DNA of 8,306 nucleotides, taken from positions 1 through 8,306 of the forward strand of contig JAUWDI010000032.1 of assembly GCA_030608865.1 (NCBI GenBank), written 5' to 3'. The DNA comes from Anaerolineales bacterium. Its GTDB lineage: Bacteria > Chloroflexota > Anaerolineae > Anaerolineales > E44-bin32. Under the pieces are notes generated by a model, which searched no databases, was not told the DNA's origin, and was given only the letters and a program-made list of their open reading frames with translations. Position numbers and translations under genes: made by a program. Each line of letters begins with the position of its first letter. Positions within the stretch are counted from its first letter, which is position 1. Shown piece after piece: positions 1 through 6,882 of this stretch.

Positions 1-644
1 GCCGATTCTACCTTTCCATCCCCGCGTATCTCTTCCAAGACCGAATCCCAAACGAACTCGATCTTCTCGTTTTCAAACGCACGCCGTTTGAGCGCCTCGC
101 CGGCCCGCAGTTCGTCCCGGCGATGGATAACCCGCACGCGATTGACAAACCGCGTCAGGAAGAGCGCCTCTTCGATTGCGCTGTCTCCACCGCCGACCAC
201 AAGCACATCCTTGTCGCGGAAGAAGAAGCCATCGCATGTGGCGCAGAACGAGACGCCGCGGCCGATGAATTCCTCTTCGCCGGGGATCCCGAGACGATTC
301 GGAGAAGCGCCGACGGTTACGATGACAGCATCCGCTTCAAATTCATCTCCGTGGGTTTTGATGTGGAAAGGGGAGCCTTCCTTGAAATTTACGTCGGTGA
401 CCTCATCAATAAGGACGCGGGCGCCAAAACGTTCAGCTTGTTTCTGCATCAATTCGACTAACTCGGGGCCACTTGAGCCTTCCGGGAAGCCGGGGTAGTT
501 CTCGACCTCATTGGTGATTGAAATTTGCCCCCCAAGCTGGTTCCCGGAGATCACCAAAGGTTTCAGGTTGGCGCGCGCTGTGTAAAGTGCGGCAGTCAGG
601 CCCGCAGGACCTGACCCGATGATAATGACTTTTTCTTTTTGCAT
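1..644 (-). CDS. trxB: Thioredoxin reductase, N-terminal 214 residues (3' end outside window)
   Basis: Flavoprotein that uses NADPH to reduce thioredoxin in the cytoplasm and so feeds the cell's disulfide-reducing pathway. I translated the minus strand from the ATG at 644-642. The FAD-binding GSGPAG motif is at residues 10-15 and the redox-active CATC pair at C134/C137, followed by DG. The NADPH-domain GGGDSA is at 151-156 and HRRDELR at about 174-180, which is the usual arrangement for NADPH-dependent low-molecular-weight TrxR rather than the ferredoxin-dependent type. The family is usually about 310 residues, so roughly one third is missing past the window edge; nothing suggests a real truncation. 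The start is supported by a GAGG Shine-Dalgarno 5-6 nt upstream. It is separated from the next gene upstream by about 290 bp and probably has its own promoter. Confidence 0.96.
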   Translation of the reverse strand, partial: MQKEKVIIIGSGPAGLTAALYTARANLKPLVISGNQLGGQISITNEVENYPGFPEGSSGPELVELMQKQAERFGARVLIDEVTDVNFKEGSPFHIKTHGDEFEADAVIVTVGASPNRLGIPGEEEFIGRGVSFCATCDGFFFRDKDVLVVGGGDSAIEEALFLTRFVNRVRVIHRRDELRAGEALKRRAFENEKIEFVWDSVLEEIRGDGKVES

Positions 645-649
645 ACGAT

Positions 650-653
650 CCTC
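650..653 (-). promoter_or_regulatory. Ribosome binding site of trxB
   Basis: The minus strand reads GAGG (within GTGAGGATCGT), ending 5 nt before the ATG at 644-642. This fixes the trxB start. Confidence 0.7.
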
Positions 654-673
654 ACTAGTAATATTTTGGGTGG

Positions 674-702
674 AATTAATGGTCACAGAGGCAGTTTGTC
701 AA
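674..702 (-). promoter_or_regulatory. Possible sigma-70-type promoter for trxB
   Basis: A perfect TTGACA -35 hexamer is at 702-697 on the minus strand. A 17-nt spacer leads to TTAATT (679-674), a poor -10 with 3 of 6 consensus positions. Position and spacing fit a trxB promoter with a leader of about 25-30 nt, but the weak -10 makes this tentative. Confidence 0.35.
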
Positions 703-918
703 TTCCTTGACGGCGCAGCGCAGCCACCATTGTGGGGCACATGCGAGTAACCCTCACGCCTCTTGGAGCACGCTGTCATTGTAAGCTAACCCTTTGCGCC
801 GGGCAATGGAGAAAGGTTTATGGCAACGACACTCCCGGAACTTGATGAGATTCCGCATCCGCATTCAGCACCGGCAGCTTGAAGCTCTAACCTATAGATG
901 CGCACAGCTGTTGGGGAT

Positions 919-931
919 ATTACGTCGTAAT
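919..931. repeat. Perfect 6-1-6 inverted repeat (ATTACG-T-CGTAAT)
   Basis: A 13-bp perfect dyad around a single central base lies 3 bp beyond the stop codon (937-935) of the minus-strand membrane gene. In RNA it could fold as a weak hairpin with added GGG/CCC flanks and one mismatch, but no T-run follows, so it is not a standard intrinsic terminator. It could equally be an operator-like protein-binding dyad. Function unknown. Confidence 0.4.
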
Positions 932-934
932 TCC

Positions 935-1569
935 CTATGAAGTGGTTGTGGGCTTGTTGGTTTCTTTAGACCAGGGCATGTTGAACAACGCCGCGATTGC
1001 CATTTGTGTGGCCGCCGTGAGCCAGAAATTCCTTGTCAACCCAAAGAGCAAACCGGAAAAAAGCGCCCGCAGTAAACTAGCGCCGTTGGCGAGAGTGAAT
1101 CGATTTTCTTCTTCCTCCTGGAGAACCCTGACCGCCGTCTCGGCAAGGGCAAGGGCCGTACCGATGGCAACGCTTGCCGGGAAAGATGTTACCCACAAGG
1201 CGGCTGATGCGCGATACAGCGCCCAGCGAGTCTCTTCGCGAAGTGTCTCAGAGAGCGTGTGAGACCAGGGGATTTTAACGGGGCGCTTGCGCAGAAAAAG
1301 AGCAGCAGCGGCAAGCCCTAATCCGCAGGCGGCTGCGCCACTCACCCAACTCGACGTCGAGTGACCGTAAAGTCCTGCATCACGACCGATGATCGATCCT
1401 GTGAGCAGCGCGAGGTACGGCAGTAGTAGGCGCTGTGTACCCAGGGGGCTGCGGCCTCCAACGGCTCTCGCCAGTCACCGAAGCTCTCCTGCACCCGCGG
1501 CCAGGCCCAACCAGCTGCGATGGGCGAGATGATTAACGCGAGGGACCAAAGTGCCGCTTCCCAGGGCAT
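935..1569 (-). pseudogene. Membrane protein of unknown function, one gene split by a frameshift
   Basis: Two overlapping minus-strand frames form one 211-residue protein if one C is added to the five-C run on the coding strand (plus-strand G run 1444-1448). The upstream frame reads sensibly to LEAAAP. The other frame then continues LGTQRLLLPYLALLTGSIIG and runs to the stop at 937-935, whereas the unshifted frame turns into Arg/Ser/Cys-rich junk and stops at 1344-1342. The restored protein has about five hydrophobic segments (about 5-23, 49-66, 76-92, 116-142, 165-195) and a polar C-terminal tail. A REET motif at about 111-114 and LLFGLTRNFW in the last hydrophobic region faintly recall CPBP (CAAX-like) membrane proteases. 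The catalytic His residues are absent, so I assign no function. The start has AGGAG 11 nt upstream (1585-1581). A sequencing error, a true pseudogene or translational slippage are all possible. Confidence 0.75.
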
Positions 1570-1599
1570 CCTGATGTGAACTCCTGGCTATGACTCAAT

Positions 1600-1622
1600 T
1601 GTCTGGTCTGCTAAGCCAGACA
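1600..1622 (-). other. Stem-loop between the sensor kinase gene and the frameshifted membrane gene
   Basis: A perfect 7-bp inverted repeat (TGTCTGG / CCAGACA, 9-nt loop) lies 18 bp past the kinase stop codon and about 30 bp before the next start. It is placed like a terminator or processing hairpin. The minus-strand sequence after it is AATTGAGTC, without a T-run, so a role as intrinsic terminator is weak. Confidence 0.4.
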
Positions 1623-1640
1623 CTCATCGTACAATTGTGA

Positions 1641-3389
1641 TCAAGGGTGTTCGGCAATATTCTCAGTAATCTGGGATGGTTCGAGCAGTACAGAAAGTAT
1701 GATTCGTGTGCCTTTCCCCTCCGCCGATTCGATGTGCAAGATTCCATCTATGAGATCGGCGCGCTCGCGCATGTTTACGAATCCTAGACTGCCGCGTTGT
1801 TCGTAATAGGCATCTACGCTGCCGACGTTGAAGCCTACCCCATCGTCTTCTACTTCGATGATGAATTGATCATCTTCGTCGCGCAGCCGAACCCAGATAT
1901 GAGCGGCTTCGGCGTGTTTGCGAGCGTTGTTCACCGCCTCCTCGGCGATGTAGAAGAGAGCGCCTTGTTTCCCGAGATCGAGTTCATGAGGTAGTTCGGA
2001 ATCGGTCTCGATCAGGACGTTTTGATGGTGGATCTCATTCTCTTTGTCGGCTAATTGATTGAGCGCAGCGATCAACCCGCTCCTTTCCAAAATCAGGGGT
2101 CGGATGGTGAAGAGCATGTGGCGAATCTCGCGGGTTGTTTGGCGAGCCATGTCCTCGACGCGCATTAACTCCTCGGCAGCCTCTTCTGGATCACGGTCCA
2201 TCAACCGTCTGGCAAAGTTCACCCGCATTGTGATCGCGGCTATCGTCTGAATCGGACCGTCGTGAAGGTCTCGGGCGAGCTTCTTCTGGGCTTCTTCTTC
2301 TAATTCGCTGATGCGCTTCTTCTCGGTCTCGAGACTCTCGTAAAGACGGGCGTTGTGCAAGGCGACACTCACTTGTTGTGCGATGGCGTTTAGAAGATCG
2401 CGCCGCTCTTTGGTGAAAAAGCGAAGCGTTGGATGGCCGTAAAGCAAGACTCCATAGGTCTCTAGTTGATAGGTCAATGGGGCGACGAAGACATCGCAGC
2501 ACTCCCAGAGTCCAGGCAATTGTTTGAGGTCAGGATCTTGATCTGGATTGCGCGCGAGAAGAGAATCCCCCCGAACGAGCGCCCGACTGAGCGCACCCGT
2601 ATCTGTAATTAACACGATCTGTTGCTTGTCCGGTCGAAGGTGCCGCGAGGCAACGACTTCAAAACCATCGTCGGTCAGGAGCAGCAAAGCACTTCGCAGC
2701 GTGTGTCCTTGGCCGTCCCCCGAAATAACGGCTCGAGTGGACAAGTCGAGGGCGAGGTCCAGGACTTCATCAACATTGAGGCTGGAGTTAATCTCCACGG
2801 CCATACGGACGAGCTCATTGGCCCGGGAGCGCTCCGCACGGCGGACTCTTTCCGCCAGTGGGTGAGTATCCTGGGCAGGAAAACGCAAGCCATCGATTAG
2901 GTTTTTTTCAAACCACGCCAGGAGCATTGAAGAGGGCAGCAAAATCAACATGTAAGTAAGCATTATTTGTAAGGAAAAGGGATCTAGCCCAGGTGAAACA
3001 TAGGGCAGAATAAATGCGCTCGCTAATGCACCGACAGTCCATAGCGGAGCAAGAGCGATTCCATCGACGGCAGCGAAACCGAGAGGCCCGATGATTAGCG
3101 TCCACCACAGCGGACTTTGTGCCCCTCCGCTGTGGGCGATTAAGAATAATCCGAAGGCGAGATCGGCAAATCCGCTAAGGCGGAAGAAGATAGCCGCGTG
3201 CCAGCCAGTGGTCATTGCCAGACTGGTGAGCAGGGAGAGTAGCAGCCATATACCACAGAGAAGGGCCAGCTCCGAGTTGAGCAGGCCAAAATACCCGGCG
3301 ACGAAGAGTGCCCCCATGAGCAGCAGGCTTCGAAAAACCCACGCCGTCCATATTTGACGGATGCTGGGTGACTTCATGAATGCGAACAT
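1641..3389 (-). CDS. Membrane-anchored NarL/DegS-type sensor histidine kinase with GAF-like domain
   Basis: Sensor kinase of a two-component system; it would autophosphorylate on His and pass phosphate to a NarL/LuxR-type response regulator. Numbered from the TTG at 3419: about six hydrophobic helices at 26-170, a GAF-like region at about 200-360 containing an adjacent Cys pair (C307-C308), and a charged coiled-coil-like linker at 361-380. The HisKA_3 dimerisation segment has phosphoacceptor H386 in ARDLHDGPIQ, and the HATPase_c domain has an N-box around N497/N498, DDGVGF at 525-530 and LGFVNMRERA at about 545-554. The start is uncertain. The longest frame begins at TTG 3419; the ATG at 3389 (residue 11) is preferred here because of codon type, and the ATG at 3377 is also possible. 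None has a clear ribosome binding site. No response regulator lies beside it, so partner and stimulus are unknown. It follows the permease gene by about 150 bp from the chosen start. Confidence 0.93.
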   Translation of the reverse strand: MFAFMKSPSIRQIWTAWVFRSLLLMGALFVAGYFGLLNSELALLCGIWLLLSLLTSLAMTTGWHAAIFFRLSGFADLAFGLFLIAHSGGAQSPLWWTLIIGPLGFAAVDGIALAPLWTVGALASAFILPYVSPGLDPFSLQIMLTYMLILLPSSMLLAWFEKNLIDGLRFPAQDTHPLAERVRRAERSRANELVRMAVEINSSLNVDEVLDLALDLSTRAVISGDGQGHTLRSALLLLTDDGFEVVASRHLRPDKQQIVLITDTGALSRALVRGDSLLARNPDQDPDLKQLPGLWECCDVFVAPLTYQLETYGVLLYGHPTLRFFTKERRDLLNAIAQQVSVALHNARLYESLETEKKRISELEEEAQKKLARDLHDGPIQTIAAITMRVNFARRLMDRDPEEAAEELMRVEDMARQTTREIRHMLFTIRPLILERSGLIAALNQLADKENEIHHQNVLIETDSELPHELDLGKQGALFYIAEEAVNNARKHAEAAHIWVRLRDEDDQFIIEVEDDGVGFNVGSVDAYYEQRGSLGFVNMRERADLIDGILHIESAEGKGTRIILSVLLEPSQITENIAEHP

Positions 3390-3541
3390 CGTCTTTATGA
3401 TAATCTCGAAACGGCTCAACGCAACTGGTGGTAAGCCAATCCGATTAAGTTACCAGGAGGATCGCACCATTAGAAATTTACACGTAGAGGGATGCTTGAG
3501 AGCGCGCAGGGTATGTCTGTTCTCCATCACCCTTCGACTTC

Positions 3542-4411
3542 TCAGCTCTGTGACCTTTCTCGGCGCGTGCTGAGCCAGGACCAGAGAGCGCCGCGTTGGG
3601 GCGCGACCACGAAGATGATGGCGAAGATCGCAGTCGCGACCAGGACGATCGACGCCCCGGAGGCAACGTTGACATAGAATGATAGATAGAGTCCGAGCAC
3701 GGAGGAGAGAGCACCGATCAATGCCCCCAGAAGCATCATGTTTGGCAAGCGTCTTGTGAGAAGGTATGCGGACGAAGCCGGCGTGACCAGCATTGCCAGG
3801 ACGAGGGCAACGCCAACAGCTTGAAGAGAGATCACGATCACAACCGCGAGCAGAACGAGCAGCAAGTTCTGGAGGAAATTAACTGGCAAGCGCAGCGTTT
3901 TCGCCAATATGGGATCAAATGAGAGGACAAGAAACTCTTTATAGAAAGCAAAAACAGTCAGCAAGACTAAAAAACCCAATATTCCCATCAGCATCAGGTC
4001 GGAATTGGATACTCCGAGCAAGTCACCAAAGAGAATGTGTGTCAGGTCAACAGCGTAGCTTCGTTGGAGCGAAATGAGGGCTATGCCCAATGCGAAGGCT
4101 CCAGCGAAAACCACGCCGATAGCCGTATCATTCTTGATGTCTGTGCGCCTGCTGATGAACCCGATCAGAAGCGCGGCCAGCACACCGAAGATCAGCGCCC
4201 CAACGGCGTATGGCCACCCCAGAAGGAATGCAATCACCACGCCAGGAAGAATAATGTGTGCGAGCGCGTCGCCGAAGAAAGCCATACCGCGCAGCACGAC
4301 ATAGGCACCGAGAATGGGGCAAACGACTCCGACGATGAGAGAAGCCCACAGGCCTCGCAGCATGAAGCTATATTGAAAGGGCTCGACCAGGAAAGAGAGC
4401 AGCTCATTCAT
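3542..4411 (-). CDS. znuB: Zinc/manganese-type ABC transporter permease (family 9)
   Basis: Inner-membrane channel subunit of a high-affinity divalent-metal importer; a dimer would pair with two copies of the neighbouring ATPase. The 289 residues are the usual length for ZnuB/MntB/TroC-type permeases. The sequence is almost entirely hydrophobic, with about eight helices. Family landmarks are VLRGMAFFGDALAHIILPGV (39-58), DLTHILFGDLLGVS (122-135), AVGVALVLAMLVTPAS (198-213) and SGASIVLVAT (251-260). The ATG at 4411 overlaps the ATPase stop as ATGA, indicating translational coupling. The HILFGDLLGVS stretch is also common in manganese/iron-type permeases, so the znu symbol rests mainly on the binding protein and is provisional. 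The C-terminal tail is Arg-rich (STRRERSQS). No clear terminator follows the gene. Confidence 0.93.
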   Translation of the reverse strand: MNELLSFLVEPFQYSFMLRGLWASLIVGVVCPILGAYVVLRGMAFFGDALAHIILPGVVIAFLLGWPYAVGALIFGVLAALLIGFISRRTDIKNDTAIGVVFAGAFALGIALISLQRSYAVDLTHILFGDLLGVSNSDLMLMGILGFLVLLTVFAFYKEFLVLSFDPILAKTLRLPVNFLQNLLLVLLAVVIVISLQAVGVALVLAMLVTPASSAYLLTRRLPNMMLLGALIGALSSVLGLYLSFYVNVASGASIVLVATAIFAIIFVVAPQRGALWSWLSTRRERSQS

Positions 4412-5235
4412 GATTTTGGAAACTCATCCTCTCCCTCGCAGCAGGTATCACTGAGGATTAGTGCGCCGTCAGCGCCCGGAAGCATATGAACCTGTTTGCC
4501 GTAGGCCTGGACAAGCGCTTCTTGAGAGAGTGCATTTACTGCTGGTCCGTAGCTTATTAAACGCCGATTCAGCAGCATTACTTGGTCGAAGTGCTTGGCG
4601 GCGAGGTTAAGGTCGTGCGTGGCGGTGAGCACGGTTATACCAGCCTGGTGCAGGTCGTCCAGAATGTGCAATATGGCATCCTGGCTGATAATGTCGAGGC
4701 CCGTGAGAGGTTCATCGAGCAACACGACTTCCGCCTCCTGCGATAATGCCTGAGCCAGGAAGACTCGCTGCTGTTGTCCACCGGAGAGCTCCCCGATCCT
4801 GTGATCGGAAAATGCACCCATATCGACACGCTCCAGAGCATCGCGGACGATGGCCCAGTCTGCGCGCGTTGGCCAATGAAAAAAGCCAATTTGATGGATG
4901 CGCCCCATCATTACGACCTCGGCAACGTTAGCCGGGAAATCCCAATCGACCTGGCTGCGTTGAGGGACATAGGCAATGCAGATGTGGCTGCCCGGGCCAT
5001 GACCAAAGATATTGATCTCGCCTTGTGTTGGTTCGATGAGGCCGGCGATTAATTTCATAAGGGTGGTTTTGCCCGCGCCGTTTGGCCCAACGATAGCGAT
5101 GTGTTCACCGGCGGGGATGTCTGCATTGATCTCTTCAAGCACGCTTATACCGTTATAGCGCAGGGAGACATTGTGTAGGTGGATCGGCGAGGCACCGGTG
5201 TCATGTTCTTGAAAGTGGCTAATTATGTCTGACAT
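4408..5235 (-). CDS. znuC: Metal-import ABC transporter ATP-binding protein
   Basis: Cytoplasmic ATPase that powers the divalent-metal importer. All nucleotide-binding motifs are intact in order: Walker A GPNGAGKT at 50-57, Q-loop Q92 in VPQRSQVDWDFP, signature LSGGQQQR at 150-157, Walker B EVVLLDEP at 169-176 with catalytic E175, D-loop TGLD at 178-181 and switch H207 in ATHDLN. The QRSQVDWDFP and VVMMGR segments are typical of the zinc/manganese family. At 275 residues it is slightly longer than many members, ending in an acidic tail with an adjacent Cys pair (C265-C266, DTCCEGEDE) that might touch metal; that is speculation. The gene begins 36 bp after the binding-protein stop and overlaps the permease start by 4 bp, so it sits within one operon. 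The ATG at 5235 has only a weak GGGA upstream. Confidence 0.95.
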   Translation of the reverse strand: MSDIISHFQEHDTGASPIHLHNVSLRYNGISVLEEINADIPAGEHIAIVGPNGAGKTTLMKLIAGLIEPTQGEINIFGHGPGSHICIAYVPQRSQVDWDFPANVAEVVMMGRIHQIGFFHWPTRADWAIVRDALERVDMGAFSDHRIGELSGGQQQRVFLAQALSQEAEVVLLDEPLTGLDIISQDAILHILDDLHQAGITVLTATHDLNLAAKHFDQVMLLNRRLISYGPAVNALSQEALVQAYGKQVHMLPGADGALILSDTCCEGEDEFPKS

Positions 5236-5271
5236 TTGTTGATTCCCAGATAGCGGCTGCTTTTTTGGAAG

Positions 5272-6300
5272 CTATTTCAGGGCATTGACGATCGCGCGCA
5301 CATTGTACTGCATGAAAGTAAGGTACGTGTCGGCAGGTCCATTGAGTTCGCTGATGGATCCTGTATAGAGTGGAACTACGGCCACTGAGGTATCCCCGGC
5401 AATCTGCTCTGCGATCTGACTATTGGATGTTATTCCTATGAAGATTACCTTTGTGCCGGATTGGCGAATACTATCCTGAATGTCAGCCAATTCCTGTGCA
5501 GAAGGCGAAGCCGCAGAACTGAAGGCGGGGAGTAGGGCATTGATGATTTCGAAATCATAGCGTTCGGCAAAATACCCCATAAACAGATGATCGGTCACGA
5601 GTTTGCGGTCGGCTTGTGGGATTTCTTCCAATTGGGCCAGGATCCAATGGTGAAGATCTTCGAGCTGATTGTGGTAGGTATCGGAATTTGCCTGGAAGGC
5701 GGCCGCGTTTGCAGGGTCGAGCGCGGACAGAGACTGCGCCGCGTTATCGGTCCAGACTTCTATATTTTGCGGATTGAACCAGACGTGGGGGTCAACCCCG
5801 GTGGACGTATGGGCTTCCTGGTCATGATCCGCGTCCGTATCTGGTCGCTCTAAGGAGAACTCACGGAGCTGTATTCCCTCCGAGAGGGAAACAATGGGTA
5901 TACCTTCGGGAAGTTGAGTTAGCGAATGCTCCAGCGATTCTTCCAAACCCAGACCATTGATGAAGACCACATCAGCGTCGTGTAGCATTCGCAGGTCGCC
6001 CGGTGTAAGTTGGTAACCGTGTGGGTCGGTCATGCGGGGGATGATCGTGTCGAGTTGGATAGCCTCCCCGCCTACGTTGGCGACCACATCAGCGACGATG
6101 CTGGTTGTCGCCACCACATGTAAAGGACCATCACCCTGGATTTGAGCGGCTTTGATATCTCCAGGCTGTGTGAGAAGGAGATCGGTGTGGTACGTAGAGC
6201 CGTTGGTAGCGTTTTCTGCCCCGCCCGAGCACGCTGCTAAAAAAGCGGCGAGGATCAAAATTAATATATTCGAGCGGGCGAGTCGTTTCCTGGAGCGCAT
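5272..6300 (-). CDS. znuA: Metal ABC transporter substrate-binding lipoprotein (TroA/ZnuA family)
   Basis: Captures a divalent metal outside the membrane and delivers it to the permease. The 342 residues begin with a lipoprotein signal: RSRKR, a hydrophobic stretch at 11-22, then lipobox LAAC with C24. A cluster A-I fold is shown by DPHGYQLTP (H94), DPHVWFNP (H172), TDHLFMGYFAERY (H238), SAQELADIQDSI (267-278) and GPADTYLTFMQYN (321-333). An Asp/His-rich loop lies at about 154-164 before the second ligand. Three His ligands and this loop favour zinc, since manganese members such as PsaA have Glu at the third site. The fourth ligand, usually Asp in a (T/S)DS motif, is replaced by G314 in LYTGSIS. 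E. coli ZnuA also works with three His, so activity is still likely. The ATG is supported by AGAGGGG 9 nt upstream. The gene lies 115 bp after the Fur-family regulator. Confidence 0.95.
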   Translation of the reverse strand: MRSRKRLARSNILILILAAFLAACSGGAENATNGSTYHTDLLLTQPGDIKAAQIQGDGPLHVVATTSIVADVVANVGGEAIQLDTIIPRMTDPHGYQLTPGDLRMLHDADVVFINGLGLEESLEHSLTQLPEGIPIVSLSEGIQLREFSLERPDTDADHDQEAHTSTGVDPHVWFNPQNIEVWTDNAAQSLSALDPANAAAFQANSDTYHNQLEDLHHWILAQLEEIPQADRKLVTDHLFMGYFAERYDFEIINALLPAFSSAASPSAQELADIQDSIRQSGTKVIFIGITSNSQIAEQIAGDTSVAVVPLYTGSISELNGPADTYLTFMQYNVRAIVNALK

Positions 6301-6309
6301 TGTTTAGAG

Positions 6310-6316
6310 CCCCTCT
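6310..6316 (-). promoter_or_regulatory. Strong ribosome binding site of the substrate-binding lipoprotein
   Basis: The minus strand reads AGAGGGG, 9 nt before the ATG at 6300-6298. This supports that start and independent initiation downstream of the regulator gene. Confidence 0.65.
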
Positions 6317-6333
6317 ATTTGTGTGTACATAGC

Positions 6334-6367
6334 GAAAAGCGATGGATGAGTTTTCAAACCGCTTTTC
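6334..6367 (-). promoter_or_regulatory. Stem-loop between the Fur-family regulator and the metal-binding lipoprotein
   Basis: A perfect 8-bp inverted repeat (GAAAAGCG / CGCTTTTC) with an 18-nt loop lies in the 115-bp gap. It has no following T-run. Possible roles are mRNA processing, protection of the transporter transcript or differential expression within the operon; none is shown by the sequence. Confidence 0.35.
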
Positions 6368-6415
6368 TGGATATGCGTGGTTTGCATAACTCGGTCACCC
6401 ATGACGGTTGTGTGA

Positions 6416-6859
6416 TCATGTCGGAATGTGCTGGCACTCGCGGCATAAACCGACCAGCTCAAGCAGATGATCTTCAATGACGAATCCAGTCTCATTTTGA
6501 ACCTGTTTCATAAGCGGCTTAAGGTCTTCCGTCCCCGCGATCTCGATTGTCTGCTTACAGCCACGGCATACCAGATGGTGGCCATGACTTAATTCCACCC
6601 TTGCGTATCCGTGGCATTTGTCATCGAAGTGGATGCGGCGGATATAGCCGTGTTCCACCAGGAGCGCCAGGGTGCGATATACCGTCACCAACCCGATCGA
6701 GGGGCAGTATTTCTTTGCCTGCGTGTGCACCTGCTCGGGCCGCAGCCATCCATCGGCTTCATCGATGATGCGCACGACCGCAGCGCGCGATTGCGTGAGT
6801 CGATACCCCGCGCTTTTCAAGTCTGTCATTATCTGCATAGACGGCTTTGATTTTGTCAT
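6416..6859 (-). CDS. Fur-family metal-responsive transcriptional repressor (Zur/Fur/Mur type)
   Basis: Dimeric repressor that binds DNA when loaded with metal. It has a winged-helix N-terminus (LKSAGYRLTQSRAAVV, then GLVTVYRTLALLVEHGYI) and a C-terminal dimerisation and metal domain. Numbered from the ATG at 6859: His cluster SHGHHLVC at about 91-98, first structural-zinc pair C98/C101 (CRGC) and second pair C139/C142 (CREC), so the Cys4 site is intact. The frame is open to a TTG at 6877, but that codon lies inside the operator dyad. ATGs at 6859, 6838 and 6829 are all possible, and none has a strong ribosome binding site. I prefer 6859, which implies a very short leader; 6838 would give one of about 38 nt. 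Being first in the operon with the uptake genes, it probably controls them. Whether it senses zinc, iron or manganese cannot be read from the sequence. Confidence 0.95.
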   Translation of the reverse strand: MTKSKPSMQIMTDLKSAGYRLTQSRAAVVRIIDEADGWLRPEQVHTQAKKYCPSIGLVTVYRTLALLVEHGYIRRIHFDDKCHGYARVELSHGHHLVCRGCKQTIEIAGTEDLKPLMKQVQNETGFVIEDHLLELVGLCRECQHIPT

Positions 6860-6876
6860 AATGAAAATTATTATCA
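6856..6876 (-). promoter_or_regulatory. Fur-box-like operator over the transcription start of the regulator operon
   Basis: A 21-bp dyad has arms TGATAAT and ATTATGA with a 7-nt centre. Against the 19-bp Fur consensus GATAATGATAATCATTATC the core agrees at 15 positions by my count. It begins about 7 nt downstream of the predicted -10 and covers the ATG at 6859, as expected for an autorepressor site. The layout fits feedback control of the regulator and the uptake genes behind it. Confidence 0.7.
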
Positions 6877-6882
6877 ATAACG

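Larger units (their letters stand above)
645..934. other. Intergenic region between trxB and the frameshifted membrane gene
   Basis: About 290 bp with no convincing protein gene on either strand. It holds the putative trxB promoter near 674-702 and a perfect 6-1-6 dyad at 919-931. A 20-codon plus-strand open frame at 820-882 is preceded by a GGAGAAAGG-like ribosome binding site but has no other support. I see no tRNA, no repeat array and no T-run terminator. Confidence 0.6.

Noticed and set aside
88..498. Plus-strand frames of 112 and 136 codons opposite trxB.
   Set aside because: The minus strand encodes all expected thioredoxin reductase motifs across this region.
3420..3541. A terminator after the permease gene or a promoter for the sensor kinase.
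   Set aside because: I found only an imperfect CTGG/CCAG repeat and no T-run or paired -35/-10; nothing here can be supported.
4037..4489. A 150-codon plus-strand frame opposite the permease and ATPase genes.
   Set aside because: It is antisense to two intact conserved genes, and its composition reflects their codons read backwards.
6301..6415. A separate promoter for the binding-protein gene (TTGAAA in the gap).
   Set aside because: No acceptable -10 hexamer lies at 16-19 nt; the best match is 2-3 of 6, so I do not call it.
6304..6495. A 63-codon minus-strand frame in the gap before the binding protein.
   Set aside because: It overlaps the 3' end of the Fur-family gene in another frame and has no ribosome binding site or recognisable sequence.
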